The notes: generated from the sequence alone by a model not told the origin. Shown: positions 33,368-42,300, counted from the stretch's first letter. The stretch is 64,000 nt of DNA from Nitrospirota bacterium (GCA_040757595.1 JBFLWP010000019.1:1-64000); one strand, 5' to 3'. Numbers and translations are program-made.

Positions 33368-34648
33368 CTACCGGATCAGCAGCAGCGCCAGCCAGCCGGC
33401 GCCCATCGCCGCGCCCATTCCCGACGCCACCCGGACCGCCAGCTTGCCCCCCCCGAGCCAGAAGGCCAACCCGGTCTTGACCGCCGTGTTGGTGACGGCC
33501 GCGAGCGTGATCGCGACGGCGGCGGTGCGGTCCGCCAACCCCTCAAGGTGAAACCGGGCCATCGACAGGCTGATGGCGTCCACATCGGTCGTGCCGGCCA
33601 GCAGGCTGGAAAGGTACAGTCCCGCGTCGCCGAACAGGCTTTGGGCCGCCTTGGCGACGAAGATGACCGCCGCATAGTAGGCCCCGAACTGGAGGGCCGC
33701 ACGCAACTCGAACGGGTTGCGATGGGAAACCGGTTCCGTCTCCGGCAGGGCCTGGCGCGACCGGAGGTACCAGACCAGCGCCGAGCCGTACCCGACGACC
33801 GTCATGACCCCGAGCGGCCAGAGGAGGGCCGGCAGGAGCCCGACGTCCACGATGCCGACGATCGTGAGGATCCGGGCGAACATCGTGCTGGACGCCGTCA
33901 GGATGGCCACGGCGGCGAGCGTCGTGGTGGCGGGCGCCTGCTTGACCCGCGCGGCCACGCTGACGGTCACGGCCGTCGAGGACACGAGCCCGCCCAGGAC
34001 GCCCGTGAGCGCCAAGCTCTGCGTTTCCCCTACGATGCGCGCCGCGACGTAGCCGAGGAAGCTGATGCCCGCGATCAAGACGATCATGAGGCCGATGTGA
34101 AACGGATTGAGCACGTCGTACGGGCCGAACGTCCGGTCGGGCAGCAGCGGCAGCACGACGAGCGCGAGGATGACGAACTTGACCGTGGCGTAGAGATCGT
34201 CTTCGGACACGCGCGCCACCGCGTGGTGCAGCGGCTCCTTGAACGACAGCAGCGCCATCACGACCGCCGCGCTGGCCACGATCAGCAGGTAGCGCTGGCC
34301 GGTGGCCAGCGGCAGGTCGGGGAGCAGGGCGATGACGCCGAGGAGGAACGTGATCAGAGCCGCGACCTGCGTGGTGATGCCGGGCACGACGTCCCGGCTC
34401 CATTCCTGGAAGTAGGACACGGCCAGGAACGCGCCCACGACGAGCAGTGCCCCGAGGACCGGCCAGATGCCCATGGTGTGGGAGACGAGGGCGGAGAGGG
34501 CTCCGGCGAGCGCGATCAGCGGGAACGTGCGGACGCCGCCGATGCTGAACCGTTTGTCCAGTGCGCGGGACTGCTCGCGCTCGAGCCCGATCAGCGAGCC
34601 GGCCGCGAGGGCGACAAGAACGCTCAGGAAGATCTCTTCAAAGGACAT
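33368..34648 (-). CDS. MgtC/SapB plus DUF4010 membrane protein
   Basis: 426 residues with about twelve membrane helices. The N-terminal MgtC-type part (VALAAGSLIGLEREQS, GGVRTFPLIALAGALSALV) is followed by the DUF4010 domain (GILALLPD-like loop, VVLPLLPDRTFGPYDVLNPF, SLALTGVLGGLVSSTAVTVSVA, DVDAISLSMA). Transport of Mg or another ion is possible, but the family is not characterised. Converges with the CopD-like gene; 24 bp between stops. Confidence 0.85.
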   Translation of the reverse strand: MSFEEIFLSVLVALAAGSLIGLEREQSRALDKRFSIGGVRTFPLIALAGALSALVSHTMGIWPVLGALLVVGAFLAVSYFQEWSRDVVPGITTQVAALITFLLGVIALLPDLPLATGQRYLLIVASAAVVMALLSFKEPLHHAVARVSEDDLYATVKFVILALVVLPLLPDRTFGPYDVLNPFHIGLMIVLIAGISFLGYVAARIVGETQSLALTGVLGGLVSSTAVTVSVAARVKQAPATTTLAAVAILTASSTMFARILTIVGIVDVGLLPALLWPLGVMTVVGYGSALVWYLRSRQALPETEPVSHRNPFELRAALQFGAYYAAVIFVAKAAQSLFGDAGLYLSSLLAGTTDVDAISLSMARFHLEGLADRTAAVAITLAAVTNTAVKTGLAFWLGGGKLAVRVASGMGAAMGAGWLALLLIR

Positions 34649-34672
34649 CGCCGGCCTCGGGAGGGCGTTGAC

Positions 34673-35539
34673 CTACGGCTCGCGTGATTTGGTAGCCTGC
34701 TCTTCCCGCTCCTCCTGCTCGCGCGCCTGCTTCTCGAAGAACAGCCGCCGCTCCTCCAGGAAGAGCCGGCGTTCTTCATCGGGTTGATAGCCGGTCAGGT
34801 CGGCTCGCACGAAGAGATCCATGATCATGGCCGAGGCTGCCCCGAGCAGGGAAAGGAACAGCACGAGGAGCAGCCAGATTCGGTTTCGGCGCCACCAGGT
34901 CCGCACGACGTCGTACCAGGGTCGGCGGTGGAATGCTTCCGCCGGCGCCGTCACCGAGGCACGGGCGACGGCGGACACGGGGCCTTTGAGGCCGCGCATG
35001 GCCGGCCCGGGCTGCGCGCCCCGCTCGGACGGCTGAGGGCTCGGCATCGCCGGGAGCACCGGCAGGATCTCCGGTTTCCGGCTGCTCGGCCTGAGTTGTC
35101 GCTCGAGGACGTGTCTGAGGTCCGGCCATTGATCGAACCCGAGCAGGATGACGTCGTCCATCGTGACGATCGAAACCAGCCGGCCTTCCTCGTCCACGAT
35201 CGGCAGGCGGCGGATTCCGTAGAGTCTCATCAACCCGACCGCCTGACTGATCTCCGCATTCCTGGTCACCGTGATCGGGGGTTTGGACATGACGTCCCGC
35301 ACTCGCACGCTCTTCGGATCCAGCCCCGCTCCCGTGACGCGCACCACGATGTCCCGGTCGGTCAGCACGCCGACCGGCTTTTGGTCCTGGACGACCACGA
35401 CCGTCCCCACGCCCTTGCCGGCCATCTGGCGCGCCACCTCGCTCACCTGGCTGTCCGGTGCGACCGTATAGACCGTCGCCGGGAGCCACTGATCGGCCTC
35501 CGGTTGGGTCTCGGTCTTCGCCGCAGCCGCGCCCGACAT
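34673..35539 (-). CDS. CBS-pair protein with membrane helix and coiled coil
   Basis: 288 residues from the ATG at 35539, with GAGAAGAGG upstream. Two CBS motifs (VYTVAPDSQVSEVARQMAGK to GVLTDRDIVVRVTG; DVMSKPPITVTRNAEISQAV to LVSIVTMDDV) cover residues 25-145. A Pro-rich linker, one membrane helix (IWLLLVLFLSLLGAASAMIM) and a charged coiled coil (RRLFLEERRLFFEKQAREQEE) follow. Same order as 35587-36336, so the two are tandem duplicates. CBS pairs bind adenine nucleotides; this may be a membrane-anchored energy sensor. Confidence 0.82.
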   Translation of the reverse strand: MSGAAAAKTETQPEADQWLPATVYTVAPDSQVSEVARQMAGKGVGTVVVVQDQKPVGVLTDRDIVVRVTGAGLDPKSVRVRDVMSKPPITVTRNAEISQAVGLMRLYGIRRLPIVDEEGRLVSIVTMDDVILLGFDQWPDLRHVLERQLRPSSRKPEILPVLPAMPSPQPSERGAQPGPAMRGLKGPVSAVARASVTAPAEAFHRRPWYDVVRTWWRRNRIWLLLVLFLSLLGAASAMIMDLFVRADLTGYQPDEERRLFLEERRLFFEKQAREQEEREEQATKSREP

Positions 35540-35586
35540 ACCGGTCCTCTTCTCCCCGTCCGGCTCCATCCGATCGTCTACCGCGT

Positions 35587-36336
35587 CTAGTGTCTGCCCG
35601 GCCCGCCCAAGAACTGGCTGAGAACCCACACGGCCAGCGTGACGACGAGCAGGAGCAGCAGCCAGACGAACCAAAACAGGTGCAGATCGAACCAGTTGAT
35701 GAGGGCCTCCGTTAACCGGCCCAGTGGCTTGACCTGGCCCTGGGGGACCGGCGCGCCCTTGGCGAGGGGCGCGACCGCCGAGGGCCGGGCGATCCGCGTC
35801 ACGGGGCCGGAGAGCGACGGTGGCGGCTCCGCGGCGGAGCCCACCGTGACCGGCGGCGGAGCCCGACGCCGCCGGCCTCGCCTGGGCGGTCCCTGCTCGG
35901 AGTGAAGCTGCCGCTCGATGAGCCCGCTGAGCTCCGGCCGGTCCGAGAGGCCCATCATCTGGAGATCGTCCAGCGTGAGGATGGACACGAGCGCCCCTTC
36001 GTCGTCCACGATCGGCAGCCGCCTGATCCCGTGCCGGCTCATGAGCGCCACGGCGTGGCTGATGTCGACGTCGTGCCGGATCGTAATCACGGGCTGGGAC
36101 ATGACGTCCGCCACGGTCAGGTCCCTGGCATCCAGGCCCGCCCCCGTGACGCGCACCACGATGTCCCGGTCGGTCAGGATCCCCACGGGCCTGCCCCCCT
36201 GGACCACGACGACGTTTCCCACTCCCCGCGAAGCCATCAGGTAGGCGGCCTGATCGACCGAGGTTTCGGGCGTGAGCGTGTAGACCGTGGTGGGCAGAGC
36301 GTGCTCGCGGGCTTGCGTCGTTTCCTTGATGGCCAT
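35587..36336 (-). CDS. CBS-pair protein with C-terminal membrane helix
   Basis: 249 residues; the ATG at 36336 follows GAGGTGAAGGGG, while a GTG at 36345 would lie inside that site. CBS pair at residues 15-135 (GVGNVVVVQGGRPVGILTDRD, VMSQPVITIRHDVDISHAV, ALVSILTLDDLQMMG), an Arg/Pro-rich linker, and LFWFVWLLLLLVVTLAVWVL near the C-terminus. It is 47 bp upstream of its paralog in the same direction, so likely one transcript. Confidence 0.82.
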   Translation of the reverse strand: MAIKETTQAREHALPTTVYTLTPETSVDQAAYLMASRGVGNVVVVQGGRPVGILTDRDIVVRVTGAGLDARDLTVADVMSQPVITIRHDVDISHAVALMSRHGIRRLPIVDDEGALVSILTLDDLQMMGLSDRPELSGLIERQLHSEQGPPRRGRRRRAPPPVTVGSAAEPPPSLSGPVTRIARPSAVAPLAKGAPVPQGQVKPLGRLTEALINWFDLHLFWFVWLLLLLVVTLAVWVLSQFLGGPGRH

Positions 36337-36384
36337 CCCCTTCACCTCACGCAGACGGCTCGTCCCCTGGCCTCACGGTCGCCG

Positions 36385-37248
36385 TCACCACGCCAGCCAT
36401 CCCGGCTCGAAGATCAGCACGAGCCCCAACCCGACCATGACCGCCCAGCTGACCAGCTTCAACCAGCGTCCCGCCCGCTCCTGGAGCTTGCACCGGCTCA
36501 GCGTGACGACCGCGATCGCGACCATCACGCCGTCGTCCAGGATGTAGGCCACGTTGTACAGCCCTAGATAAGCATAGTATTCCCACCAAGGCAACTTATG
36601 GAGGGTGAGGATCTGCGTGTAGACCGCCGGGAATCCGGCCGTGCAGAGCAGCTCGACCAAGTTGACCAGGACCGCCAAGACGACAACGGCCACGAGGGCG
36701 CCGGTCAGGTTGTCGGCCCGGAGGATGCGACGGACTTGCGCGTAGAGGCGCGGCTTGGCCGCCTCCGGCACGCAGGCCCCCTCCGGAGCCGGCTCCACGG
36801 ACCGCGCTGGCGGCCGGTCCAGCAGCGTCCTGAGCCGGGCCCCGGTGGTCTCGGGGCCGGCGTAGCCGATGAGCAGTTCCCCGCGCAGTGAGAAGGCCGG
36901 CACGCCGATCGTGGCGATCCCGTGGCTGGCGGCGAGCTCGTTCAATCGCGCGAGGGCGCCCGGCTCCTGCGCCACGTCGCGGAGCAGGATCCGGAGCGTC
37001 GGGCGTTCCCGTTGCAACGCCTCCAGAAAGACTTCCGCCTCGGCGCAGCGGGGACATCCGGCCCTGACGAACACTTCGATGTCGGGCGTGATGGGGAGGG
37101 GACCGGCGGCCGCCGCGCCGACCAGGCAGGCGAGACAGAACAGGCAGGAACCCAGGCTCGGCGGCAGTCGTTTCGTGCCGGGGGGCCGGGCCACGGTCGG
37201 AGCGCGGGGGAGTTTCGGACCGCGAGGCGACCGGCCGCAGATGGTCAT
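36385..37248 (-). CDS. Secreted thioredoxin-like domain fused to a DsbD-type membrane domain
   Basis: 287 residues. Signal or anchor (LGSCLFCLACLVGAAAAGPLP), then a thioredoxin/glutaredoxin-like domain with RAGCPRCAEAEVFLEALQ (CxxC) and GIATIGVPAFSLRGELL (cis-Pro). A membrane part follows with LTGALVAVVVLAVLVNLVEL, a Cys (LLCTAGFPAVYTQIL), YYAYLGLYNVAYILDDGVMVA and a last helix. The layout suggests transfer of reducing power across the inner membrane, as in CcdA/DsbD. Its ATG overlaps the cytochrome c stop (ATGA). Confidence 0.78.
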   Translation of the reverse strand: MTICGRSPRGPKLPRAPTVARPPGTKRLPPSLGSCLFCLACLVGAAAAGPLPITPDIEVFVRAGCPRCAEAEVFLEALQRERPTLRILLRDVAQEPGALARLNELAASHGIATIGVPAFSLRGELLIGYAGPETTGARLRTLLDRPPARSVEPAPEGACVPEAAKPRLYAQVRRILRADNLTGALVAVVVLAVLVNLVELLCTAGFPAVYTQILTLHKLPWWEYYAYLGLYNVAYILDDGVMVAIAVVTLSRCKLQERAGRWLKLVSWAVMVGLGLVLIFEPGWLAW

Positions 37249-37607
37249 AGGGCGGGGTTGAACGGCGCGATCTGCCGGACGTACCGGATCACCTCCAGCA
37301 GCTCTTCGTCGCTCATCCGGCCGCGCCACCCGTGCATGGGGCTGAACGCGATCCCGTAGGAGATGATCGTCAGCATCTCGAAGTCCGACTTGGAGCGGGA
37401 CCGGATGGATTGCAGGTTGGCCGGGCGCACGATCAGCTTCTCGGCCTCGGGACCGTTGCCTTCCCCGTTCATCCCGTGGCACCGGAAGCAATACTCGTCG
37501 TAGAGGGCCTGCCCGCTCCGCACCCTTCCGTCTCCTTGGGCCGAGACCCAGGAGCCTGCCAGGACGATCAGCAGCAAGCCCGCCACGCCGACAAGGTTCT
37601 TCCGCAT
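37245..37607 (-). CDS. Periplasmic monoheme cytochrome c
   Basis: 120 residues with signal peptide (VAGLLLIVLAGSWVSAQ), heme motif CFRCHG and a Met ligand in IAFSPMHGWRG. A clear paralog lies at 61707-62090 (CQQCHG, VMSSMHAWRG), sharing LIV-PPAN-type loops. It is translationally coupled to the thioredoxin-like membrane protein, which could serve in cytochrome maturation or redox exchange. GGAGAGAAAGC precedes the ATG. Confidence 0.88.
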   Translation of the reverse strand: MRKNLVGVAGLLLIVLAGSWVSAQGDGRVRSGQALYDEYCFRCHGMNGEGNGPEAEKLIVRPANLQSIRSRSKSDFEMLTIISYGIAFSPMHGWRGRMSDEELLEVIRYVRQIAPFNPAL

Positions 37608-37642
37608 GCTTTCTCTCCTTTCCCGGTCTGATACCGGCTGCG

Positions 37643-39370
37643 CTACCGCAGCGCGGTCAATCCTTCATAGTAGGCCGCCACGGTCTGTCTGAGCGCCTCC
37701 CGCAGCTCCTCTCGCGCGAGCCGTCGGTTGGACAGCTTGCGCAGGCGCGCCGCCAAGTCCGCGTCGCCGAGGGCCTCTTCCGCCCACCGCACGAAGTCCT
37801 GCCGACGGTCGTGGTACTCCAGGCTCCCAATCGGCAGCGACGGGATCATCTGCAGGAACTCATACAGGCTGGCGGCTTCCCGGCCGATCCCCCCGGCCTC
37901 GTCACGAAACCAGAAGCGCTTGCCCGGTGGAAGCGGAACGTCCAGGTACTTGTAGACGTGCCGCGCGTGCGGAACCCGCCGGATGGCCGGACGCAGTTGC
38001 ACGACCGGCCCCCCGCACAGCAGCACGGAACCGGCGGGAGTCGCGCCGACGTCGATGCTGTCCACCCCGCAGGCCCCGCAATGCTCCTTGACCCTTCGCA
38101 ACGCTTCCGGCTCGGTCAGCCGGGTGAACAGGCAATGGTGCAGCGCGTGCAGAACCGCGGGAGCCAGCCGGTCCGGCCGGTAGGAGACGAACGCCCACCC
38201 GCCCTCCCCGAGCAGCGGAGCGACCAGGTCGGTGATCTCGCTCCCCTCCCCCAAAAATTGCTGAGCTTCCTCCAGGACGATCCAGTGCGGCCGGTACTTG
38301 CGTCCCCGCAGCGGGTGCAGCACGCGGACCAGATCGGCCAGATAGGCGCCCCGCAGCGCAACGGGATAGCGGCTGAGGTCCAGGACCACCGACACCCCGG
38401 CGGATTCCAGCAAAGCCGCCACCGCGGAGGGCGACGGCATGGAGTCTCGGTCGCCCTCCAGCGCCAGAAAGCGCGGCAGGATCCGGAGGCCCCGGAAATC
38501 CCCCTCCGGATCAATGAGCAGCACCTGATACTCCTCGTGGTGCAGGCCCTCGGCCAGCAACCCGACCATCCAGGACTTGCCAGTCCCCGAGTCCCCGAAC
38601 ACGCCCAGGTTCCGACCGGCCAGACGAGAAGCCGGCAGGGACACCGGCCGGCCGGCCTCATCCTGTCCCAGCAGAACCGGCCGCTCGCGCTTCAACGGGA
38701 TGTCCAGGAACTGGCCGGCCAGCGGATAGCGACGCAACACCTCCAGCACGCCGGCCGGGCCCGGCTCGTTCGCCACCACGTCCGCGGCGTCACGGACGGC
38801 TGGGACCGCGTCGCCGACCGCGACCCCGACTTCCGCCAGCGTCATCATCGAGAGATCGTTCTCCGCATCGCCGAACGCAGCCAGATTCCTGGCCGAGAAC
38901 CCGCAGATCGTGAGCAGCCGTTCCAGGCCCGCCCCCTTGGCGGCTCCCGGCGGGATGATCATCACGTTCCCCTTGTTGTACTCGATCGAGGCGCTGCCTC
39001 CGTGCGAGCCGACCACCTGCCAGACCTGCTGGTTGTAGGGCGTCCAGGTCGCGGCGATCGCCAGCCCCCGCTCAAACGGGATCTCCGTCTCCTCCAGCGC
39101 CTTCAACAACCGCCCGCTGAGCTGGCCGAACGGAAGGTAAACTTCCCCGCTCGCCGGGTGCGCCAGGACCGCCCCGTTTTCCCAGACGATGCCGGAGAAC
39201 AGCCTGCCGGCCCGGCCCAGGGACACCGTCTCGAAGCGCCGGCCGGTGACGAGGAACAGCGAGTGGCCGGACGCGCGACATTGATCGAGCGCGGATTCCA
39301 GCTCCGGGGGGATGGTCCCGTCCTCCGCGAGCGTCCCGTCGAAATCGAATGCCATCACTCGGCGATACAC
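37643..39370 (-). CDS. HAD phosphatase fused to a HerA-like P-loop ATPase
   Basis: 575 residues. Residues 1-220 are a HAD-IIB hydrolase: MAFDFDGTLAEDGTIP, LFLVTGRRF and AAFGDAENDLSMM. Residues about 225-520 are a HerA/DUF87-type ATPase: LGVFGDSGTGKSWMVGLL (Walker A), LLIDPEGDFRG, IVLEEAQQFLGEG (Walker B with Glu). A helical C-terminus closes it. Each half is complete, so this is a real fusion, not a sequencing error. The combination of a sugar-phosphatase-type domain with a DNA-pump-type ATPase has no obvious function. Confidence 0.83.
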   Translation of the reverse strand: MYRRVMAFDFDGTLAEDGTIPPELESALDQCRASGHSLFLVTGRRFETVSLGRAGRLFSGIVWENGAVLAHPASGEVYLPFGQLSGRLLKALEETEIPFERGLAIAATWTPYNQQVWQVVGSHGGSASIEYNKGNVMIIPPGAAKGAGLERLLTICGFSARNLAAFGDAENDLSMMTLAEVGVAVGDAVPAVRDAADVVANEPGPAGVLEVLRRYPLAGQFLDIPLKRERPVLLGQDEAGRPVSLPASRLAGRNLGVFGDSGTGKSWMVGLLAEGLHHEEYQVLLIDPEGDFRGLRILPRFLALEGDRDSMPSPSAVAALLESAGVSVVLDLSRYPVALRGAYLADLVRVLHPLRGRKYRPHWIVLEEAQQFLGEGSEITDLVAPLLGEGGWAFVSYRPDRLAPAVLHALHHCLFTRLTEPEALRRVKEHCGACGVDSIDVGATPAGSVLLCGGPVVQLRPAIRRVPHARHVYKYLDVPLPPGKRFWFRDEAGGIGREAASLYEFLQMIPSLPIGSLEYHDRRQDFVRWAEEALGDADLAARLRKLSNRRLAREELREALRQTVAAYYEGLTALR

Positions 39371-39433
39371 GCCCGCCTCCTATCCCCGGAAGAGCGACCG
39401 CCCCGTCGCGCCGACGGGACCTGCGGGCCGACC

Positions 39434-39753
39434 TCAGGCCGAGACGAGAGCCCGGTGGGCGCTGATCGCCTTCAGCGCACGCATGACGTCTTCGCAGGAG
39501 AGGTCCGGGACCCGCTTGCCCCCGGTCTCCTCGGCTTGCAGCACGAGATCGTTCATGCAGAGACGGGTTTGCGCCTCGTGGCCGCCGCCATGCAAATGTC
39601 GCGGTCGGTGATCAGGCCGACGACCCTGCCCGTGGAATCGACCACCGGCAGGATTCCGCAGTCGCTGTCCCACATTTTCGTCGCCGCTTCGGCCGGATTC
39701 GTCTCGGGGGCGCAGTACTGGACGGGGCTCGTCATCACGTCCCTGACTTTCAT
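39434..39753 (-). pseudogene. CBS-domain gene with internal deletion and frameshift
   Basis: The frame from the ATG at 39753 encodes a normal first CBS (MKVRDVMTSPVQY ... VVGLITDRDICMAAAT) and stops at 39553. Directly after, in another frame, comes the usual C-terminal end of this small CBS family (MNDLVLQAEETGGKRVPDLS ... LKAISAHR), ending at 39434. The second CBS core, about 40-50 codons, is missing between them. The simplest reading is a deletion plus frameshift near 39562-39590. A ribosome site (AAAGGAGA) and coupling to the phosphoribosyltransferase stop (ATGA) are intact, so a one-CBS product may still be made. Confidence 0.65.
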
Positions 39754-40472
39754 GACGCTTCTCCTTTCCGCTCCGGCGCGGCCCCCCCTTCCCGCAAGGC
39801 GGCCGCCGCCTCGGCCATGTATCGGATGACTTTCTCGTCCTCGACTTGGCTGAAATCCGCATAGTGGTTGCCGACCGCGAAGAACGGTTCTGGAGCCATC
39901 AGGACCACCAGCTCGTCCACCCGCCGGCCGACTTCCCGCAAGGTGTCCGCCGGTCCGACCGGAATGGCCGCGACCAGCCGTTTCACGCCCAGCCCTTTCA
40001 GCGCCTCGACCGAGGCCAGAAAGGTGGCGCCGGTGGCGATCCCGTCGTCTACCAGCAAGACCGTCCGATCCGCGAGCGAGGGCAGGGGGCGGCCCTTCCG
40101 GTACAGAGCCTGCCGGCGGGCGATCTCTTCCTTCTGAATGCGCACGGCATGCTCCAGATACCCGGCCGGGGCGGAGAGCGTCTCCAGGACCTCCGGCGCG
40201 CCCGGATTCAGATGAACCGACCCCGTCTCGGTCATCGCTCCGATCGCGAACTCCGGATTTCCCGGCGCGCCGAGTTTGCGCACCAGGAAGACGTCCAGCG
40301 GCAGGCGCAGCGCCAGGCTCAACGTATATCCCACGGCCACGCCCCCGCGGGGCAGGGCCAGAATGAGCCCGTCGGAGGCCCCCCGGTACGCGCGCAGCCG
40401 GTCGGCCAGGAGCCGGCCGGCCTCCTCGCGGTCCGCGAAGAGCGCCTCCCGCCACGGTGCCCATCCGCTCAT
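39750..40472 (-). CDS. Phosphoribosyltransferase
   Basis: 240 residues from the ATG at 40472 (40511 is in frame). PRPP-binding motif TVLLVDDGIATGATFLA; also LALPRGGVAVGYTLS and LVRKLGAPGNPEFAIGA, typical of the stand-alone PRTases often found beside Hsp20, CBS and PPK genes. The substrate is unknown. Its stop overlaps the CBS start. Hsp20 lies 48-87 bp upstream, depending on the start used, in the same direction. Confidence 0.85.
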   Translation of the reverse strand: MSGWAPWREALFADREEAGRLLADRLRAYRGASDGLILALPRGGVAVGYTLSLALRLPLDVFLVRKLGAPGNPEFAIGAMTETGSVHLNPGAPEVLETLSAPAGYLEHAVRIQKEEIARRQALYRKGRPLPSLADRTVLLVDDGIATGATFLASVEALKGLGVKRLVAAIPVGPADTLREVGRRVDELVVLMAPEPFFAVGNHYADFSQVEDEKVIRYMAEAAAALREGGAAPERKGEAS

Positions 40473-40558
40473 CAGCCGATCAAGTCCCCACGACCTCGGT
40501 GCGCGCCCCATTGTATCCGACCTTCGCCCGCGCGGCAGCTTCGCACGCAGCTCGATGC

Positions 40559-41035
40559 TCAGCCGACCTTCACCTCGACGCTCTTGGGCTTCGCCTTCTC
40601 TGACTTCGGCAGGTGCACCTTCAACACCCCGTCCTTGAACTCGGCCGAGACCTTGGTCGCATCCGCGTCCTCCGGCAACGTGAAGCTGCGCGCGAAGCTC
40701 CCGTAGGCCCGCTCCACCCGATGGTACTTCTTGCCCTTCTCCTCCTTCTCGTATTTCCGCTCCCCGGAGATCGTGAGCACGTCGTCCTGCACCGTCACCT
40801 TGACCTCCTCCTTCTTCACCTCCGGCAGCTCGGCCTTGATGAGGTACTCCTTCTCGTCTTCGGAGATGTCCACGAGCGGGGCCCATTCGGCCACCGTCAA
40901 CTCTTCCTTCCCTCCGTCCTTGCGGACCGGAGCCCGGCCGAAGACGGAGGACAGCCGGCGCTGCATGTCCTCCAGATCCTTGAACAGGTCCCAACGAGTC
41001 TCCCGGAATGGATCCCAACGTGTAATGGCGCCCAT
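40559..41035 (-). CDS. Hsp20 small heat-shock protein
   Basis: 158 residues; AAGGAGGAG precedes the ATG. An alpha-crystallin domain from about residue 48: VDISEDEKEYLIKAELPEV, VTVQDDVLTISGERKYE, GSFARSFTLPEDAD, VSAEFKDGVLKVHLPK. The N-terminus (TRWDPFRETRWDLFKDLEDM) is the usual oligomerisation arm. ATP-independent holdase. It heads a stress-type cluster with PRTase and CBS genes. Confidence 0.92.
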   Translation of the reverse strand: MGAITRWDPFRETRWDLFKDLEDMQRRLSSVFGRAPVRKDGGKEELTVAEWAPLVDISEDEKEYLIKAELPEVKKEEVKVTVQDDVLTISGERKYEKEEKGKKYHRVERAYGSFARSFTLPEDADATKVSAEFKDGVLKVHLPKSEKAKPKSVEVKVG

Positions 41036-41091
41036 CGTTGCTCCTCCTTGATTGAATGGATCGAACGCGTTGTGCGGGCCGCCTCGGCGAG

Positions 41092-41538
41092 TTACCGCGG
41101 CGGCTGTCCGCTTTCTTCCCAGCGGCGCCGGAAGCCTCCTGCGTCGCCGTACTCGACAAAATCCTCGTGATGCGCCGGTTGATGAAACCCGGCCGCAGCC
41201 TGGTGCTTGATCGGGCAGAAGTAGGCCTCCGTCTCACCCGCGATTTTCACCGCATACTGGAGCAGGCCGTTCGCATAGCCGCAGTAGGCGCAGGCGATCT
41301 TCAGGACCGTCGGCAAGTATGGAAGCTTGTGTCGGTCAATCCGTATGTACTCGTTCCGCGGAACCAGCGGGACCCCGAGCAGCGGAAAGACCAGCCGGTG
41401 ATAGAGCTCCAGGCAGAGGTCCAACACGACCAGCGGGACGATCATCCCGTACAACAACGGGGAGACCGCGATCGTCGTCCACTTCGGCCTGACCTCCACG
41501 CGGGGCTCGCCCGGGGTCTCCGCCCGTACTCTACCCAT
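41092..41538 (-). CDS. Hypothetical protein with CxxC pair and membrane segment
   Basis: 148 residues from the ATG at 41538. A hydrophobic segment (TIAVSPLLYGMIVPLVVLDLCLELY) is followed by a conserved-looking core with ACAYCGYANGLLQYAVKIA and YFCPIKHQAAAGFHQPAHH. The CxxC plus Cys-Pro-x-Lys-His set suggests a metal site. Similar short proteins are widespread in Nitrospirota and Proteobacteria without known role, from memory. It overlaps the upstream zinc-ribbon gene by 8 bp. Confidence 0.65.
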   Translation of the reverse strand: MGRVRAETPGEPRVEVRPKWTTIAVSPLLYGMIVPLVVLDLCLELYHRLVFPLLGVPLVPRNEYIRIDRHKLPYLPTVLKIACAYCGYANGLLQYAVKIAGETEAYFCPIKHQAAAGFHQPAHHEDFVEYGDAGGFRRRWEESGQPPR

Positions 41539-41776
41539 GTTGGAGGATCGCTCCCCTGTGCAAAGGCTGCCGCTCCTGTCCGCAAACGCCCCCCGGCACC
41601 GGCACGGGCGGGGCATCGAGGCTCACGACCTGCTCGCAGACGAGGCAGCGCCATCCGAACCGGTCCCGCGCGCTCTCCCGTACCCGATCATCCAGCCGGA
41701 CCAGGACCATCATGTAGCCGCACCGGTCGCAACGACCCGGGCAGAGCTGCTTGACTTCGACCATCGCGCCCTTCAT
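41531..41776 (-). CDS. Small zinc-ribbon protein
   Basis: 81 residues; GGGAGGACG precedes the ATG. Four main Cys in two pairs, CDRCGYMMVLVRLDD and GWRCLVCEQVVSLD, form a zinc-ribbon. A Pro/Gly-rich tail follows. It overlaps the next gene. A related layout is seen at 52968-53189. Confidence 0.6.
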   Translation of the reverse strand: MKGAMVEVKQLCPGRCDRCGYMMVLVRLDDRVRESARDRFGWRCLVCEQVVSLDAPPVPVPGGVCGQERQPLHRGAILQHG

Positions 41777-41791
41777 GGCGTCCTCCCATTC

Positions 41792-42019
41792 TCACCGCAG
41801 GGCCAACGTTCGATGGCCGTTCGTCCGTCGGGCCCGATAGACGCCGGGGCCGTCCAGCACCAGCCGGATCTCCCCGGCCCGGCTCAACCGGTCCACTTCG
41901 AGAAAGACCTGGCTCCAACTCAGGTCCTCGCACGCACGCATGACATCTTCCAGCGAGCACCAGGGGTTCTGGTTGATCACCCCCAGGATCCGCTCAATGA
42001 CCGAGGATTTCCCGTCCAT
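41792..42019 (-). CDS. Small winged-helix-like protein
   Basis: 75 residues; AAAGGAGAGC precedes the ATG at 42019. SVIERILGVINQNPWCSLEDVMRA, LSWSQVFLEVDRLSRAGEIRL and LDGPGVYRAR follow the helix-turn-helix-wing order of a small winged-helix fold. It may be a DNA-binding regulator for the zinc-ribbon genes downstream. Divergent from the LuxR-type gene. Confidence 0.6.
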   Translation of the reverse strand: MDGKSSVIERILGVINQNPWCSLEDVMRACEDLSWSQVFLEVDRLSRAGEIRLVLDGPGVYRARRTNGHRTLALR

Positions 42020-42300
42020 GGCCTGCTCTCCTTTTCTTCGACCCCGAAACCGGCGGGGACGCCTTGGAGGAATTGCACGGAGAGTGCCACGGGATCGCAA
42101 AGCGGCCTCACAAAAACAGCTTTGACAATCAACCACTTGCGCTCCATTTCCCCTGATCTCGTTTGAAGCATGTCGAGGGTGGGGACTTTCAGGCCTGAGC
42201 AGAAATGAACGTTTGTTGCCAAATGCCCCAGGCCGCACGAGGAAGCCGCCGGCTACGCCTCCTGACGGTGTATTCCACGGAGCGCCGTTCCCTGTCTGAC

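Noticed and set aside
33356-34687. Long + strand open frame of charged low-complexity sequence
   Set aside because: Antisense of the MgtC/DUF4010 membrane gene; composition reflects reversed hydrophobic codons.
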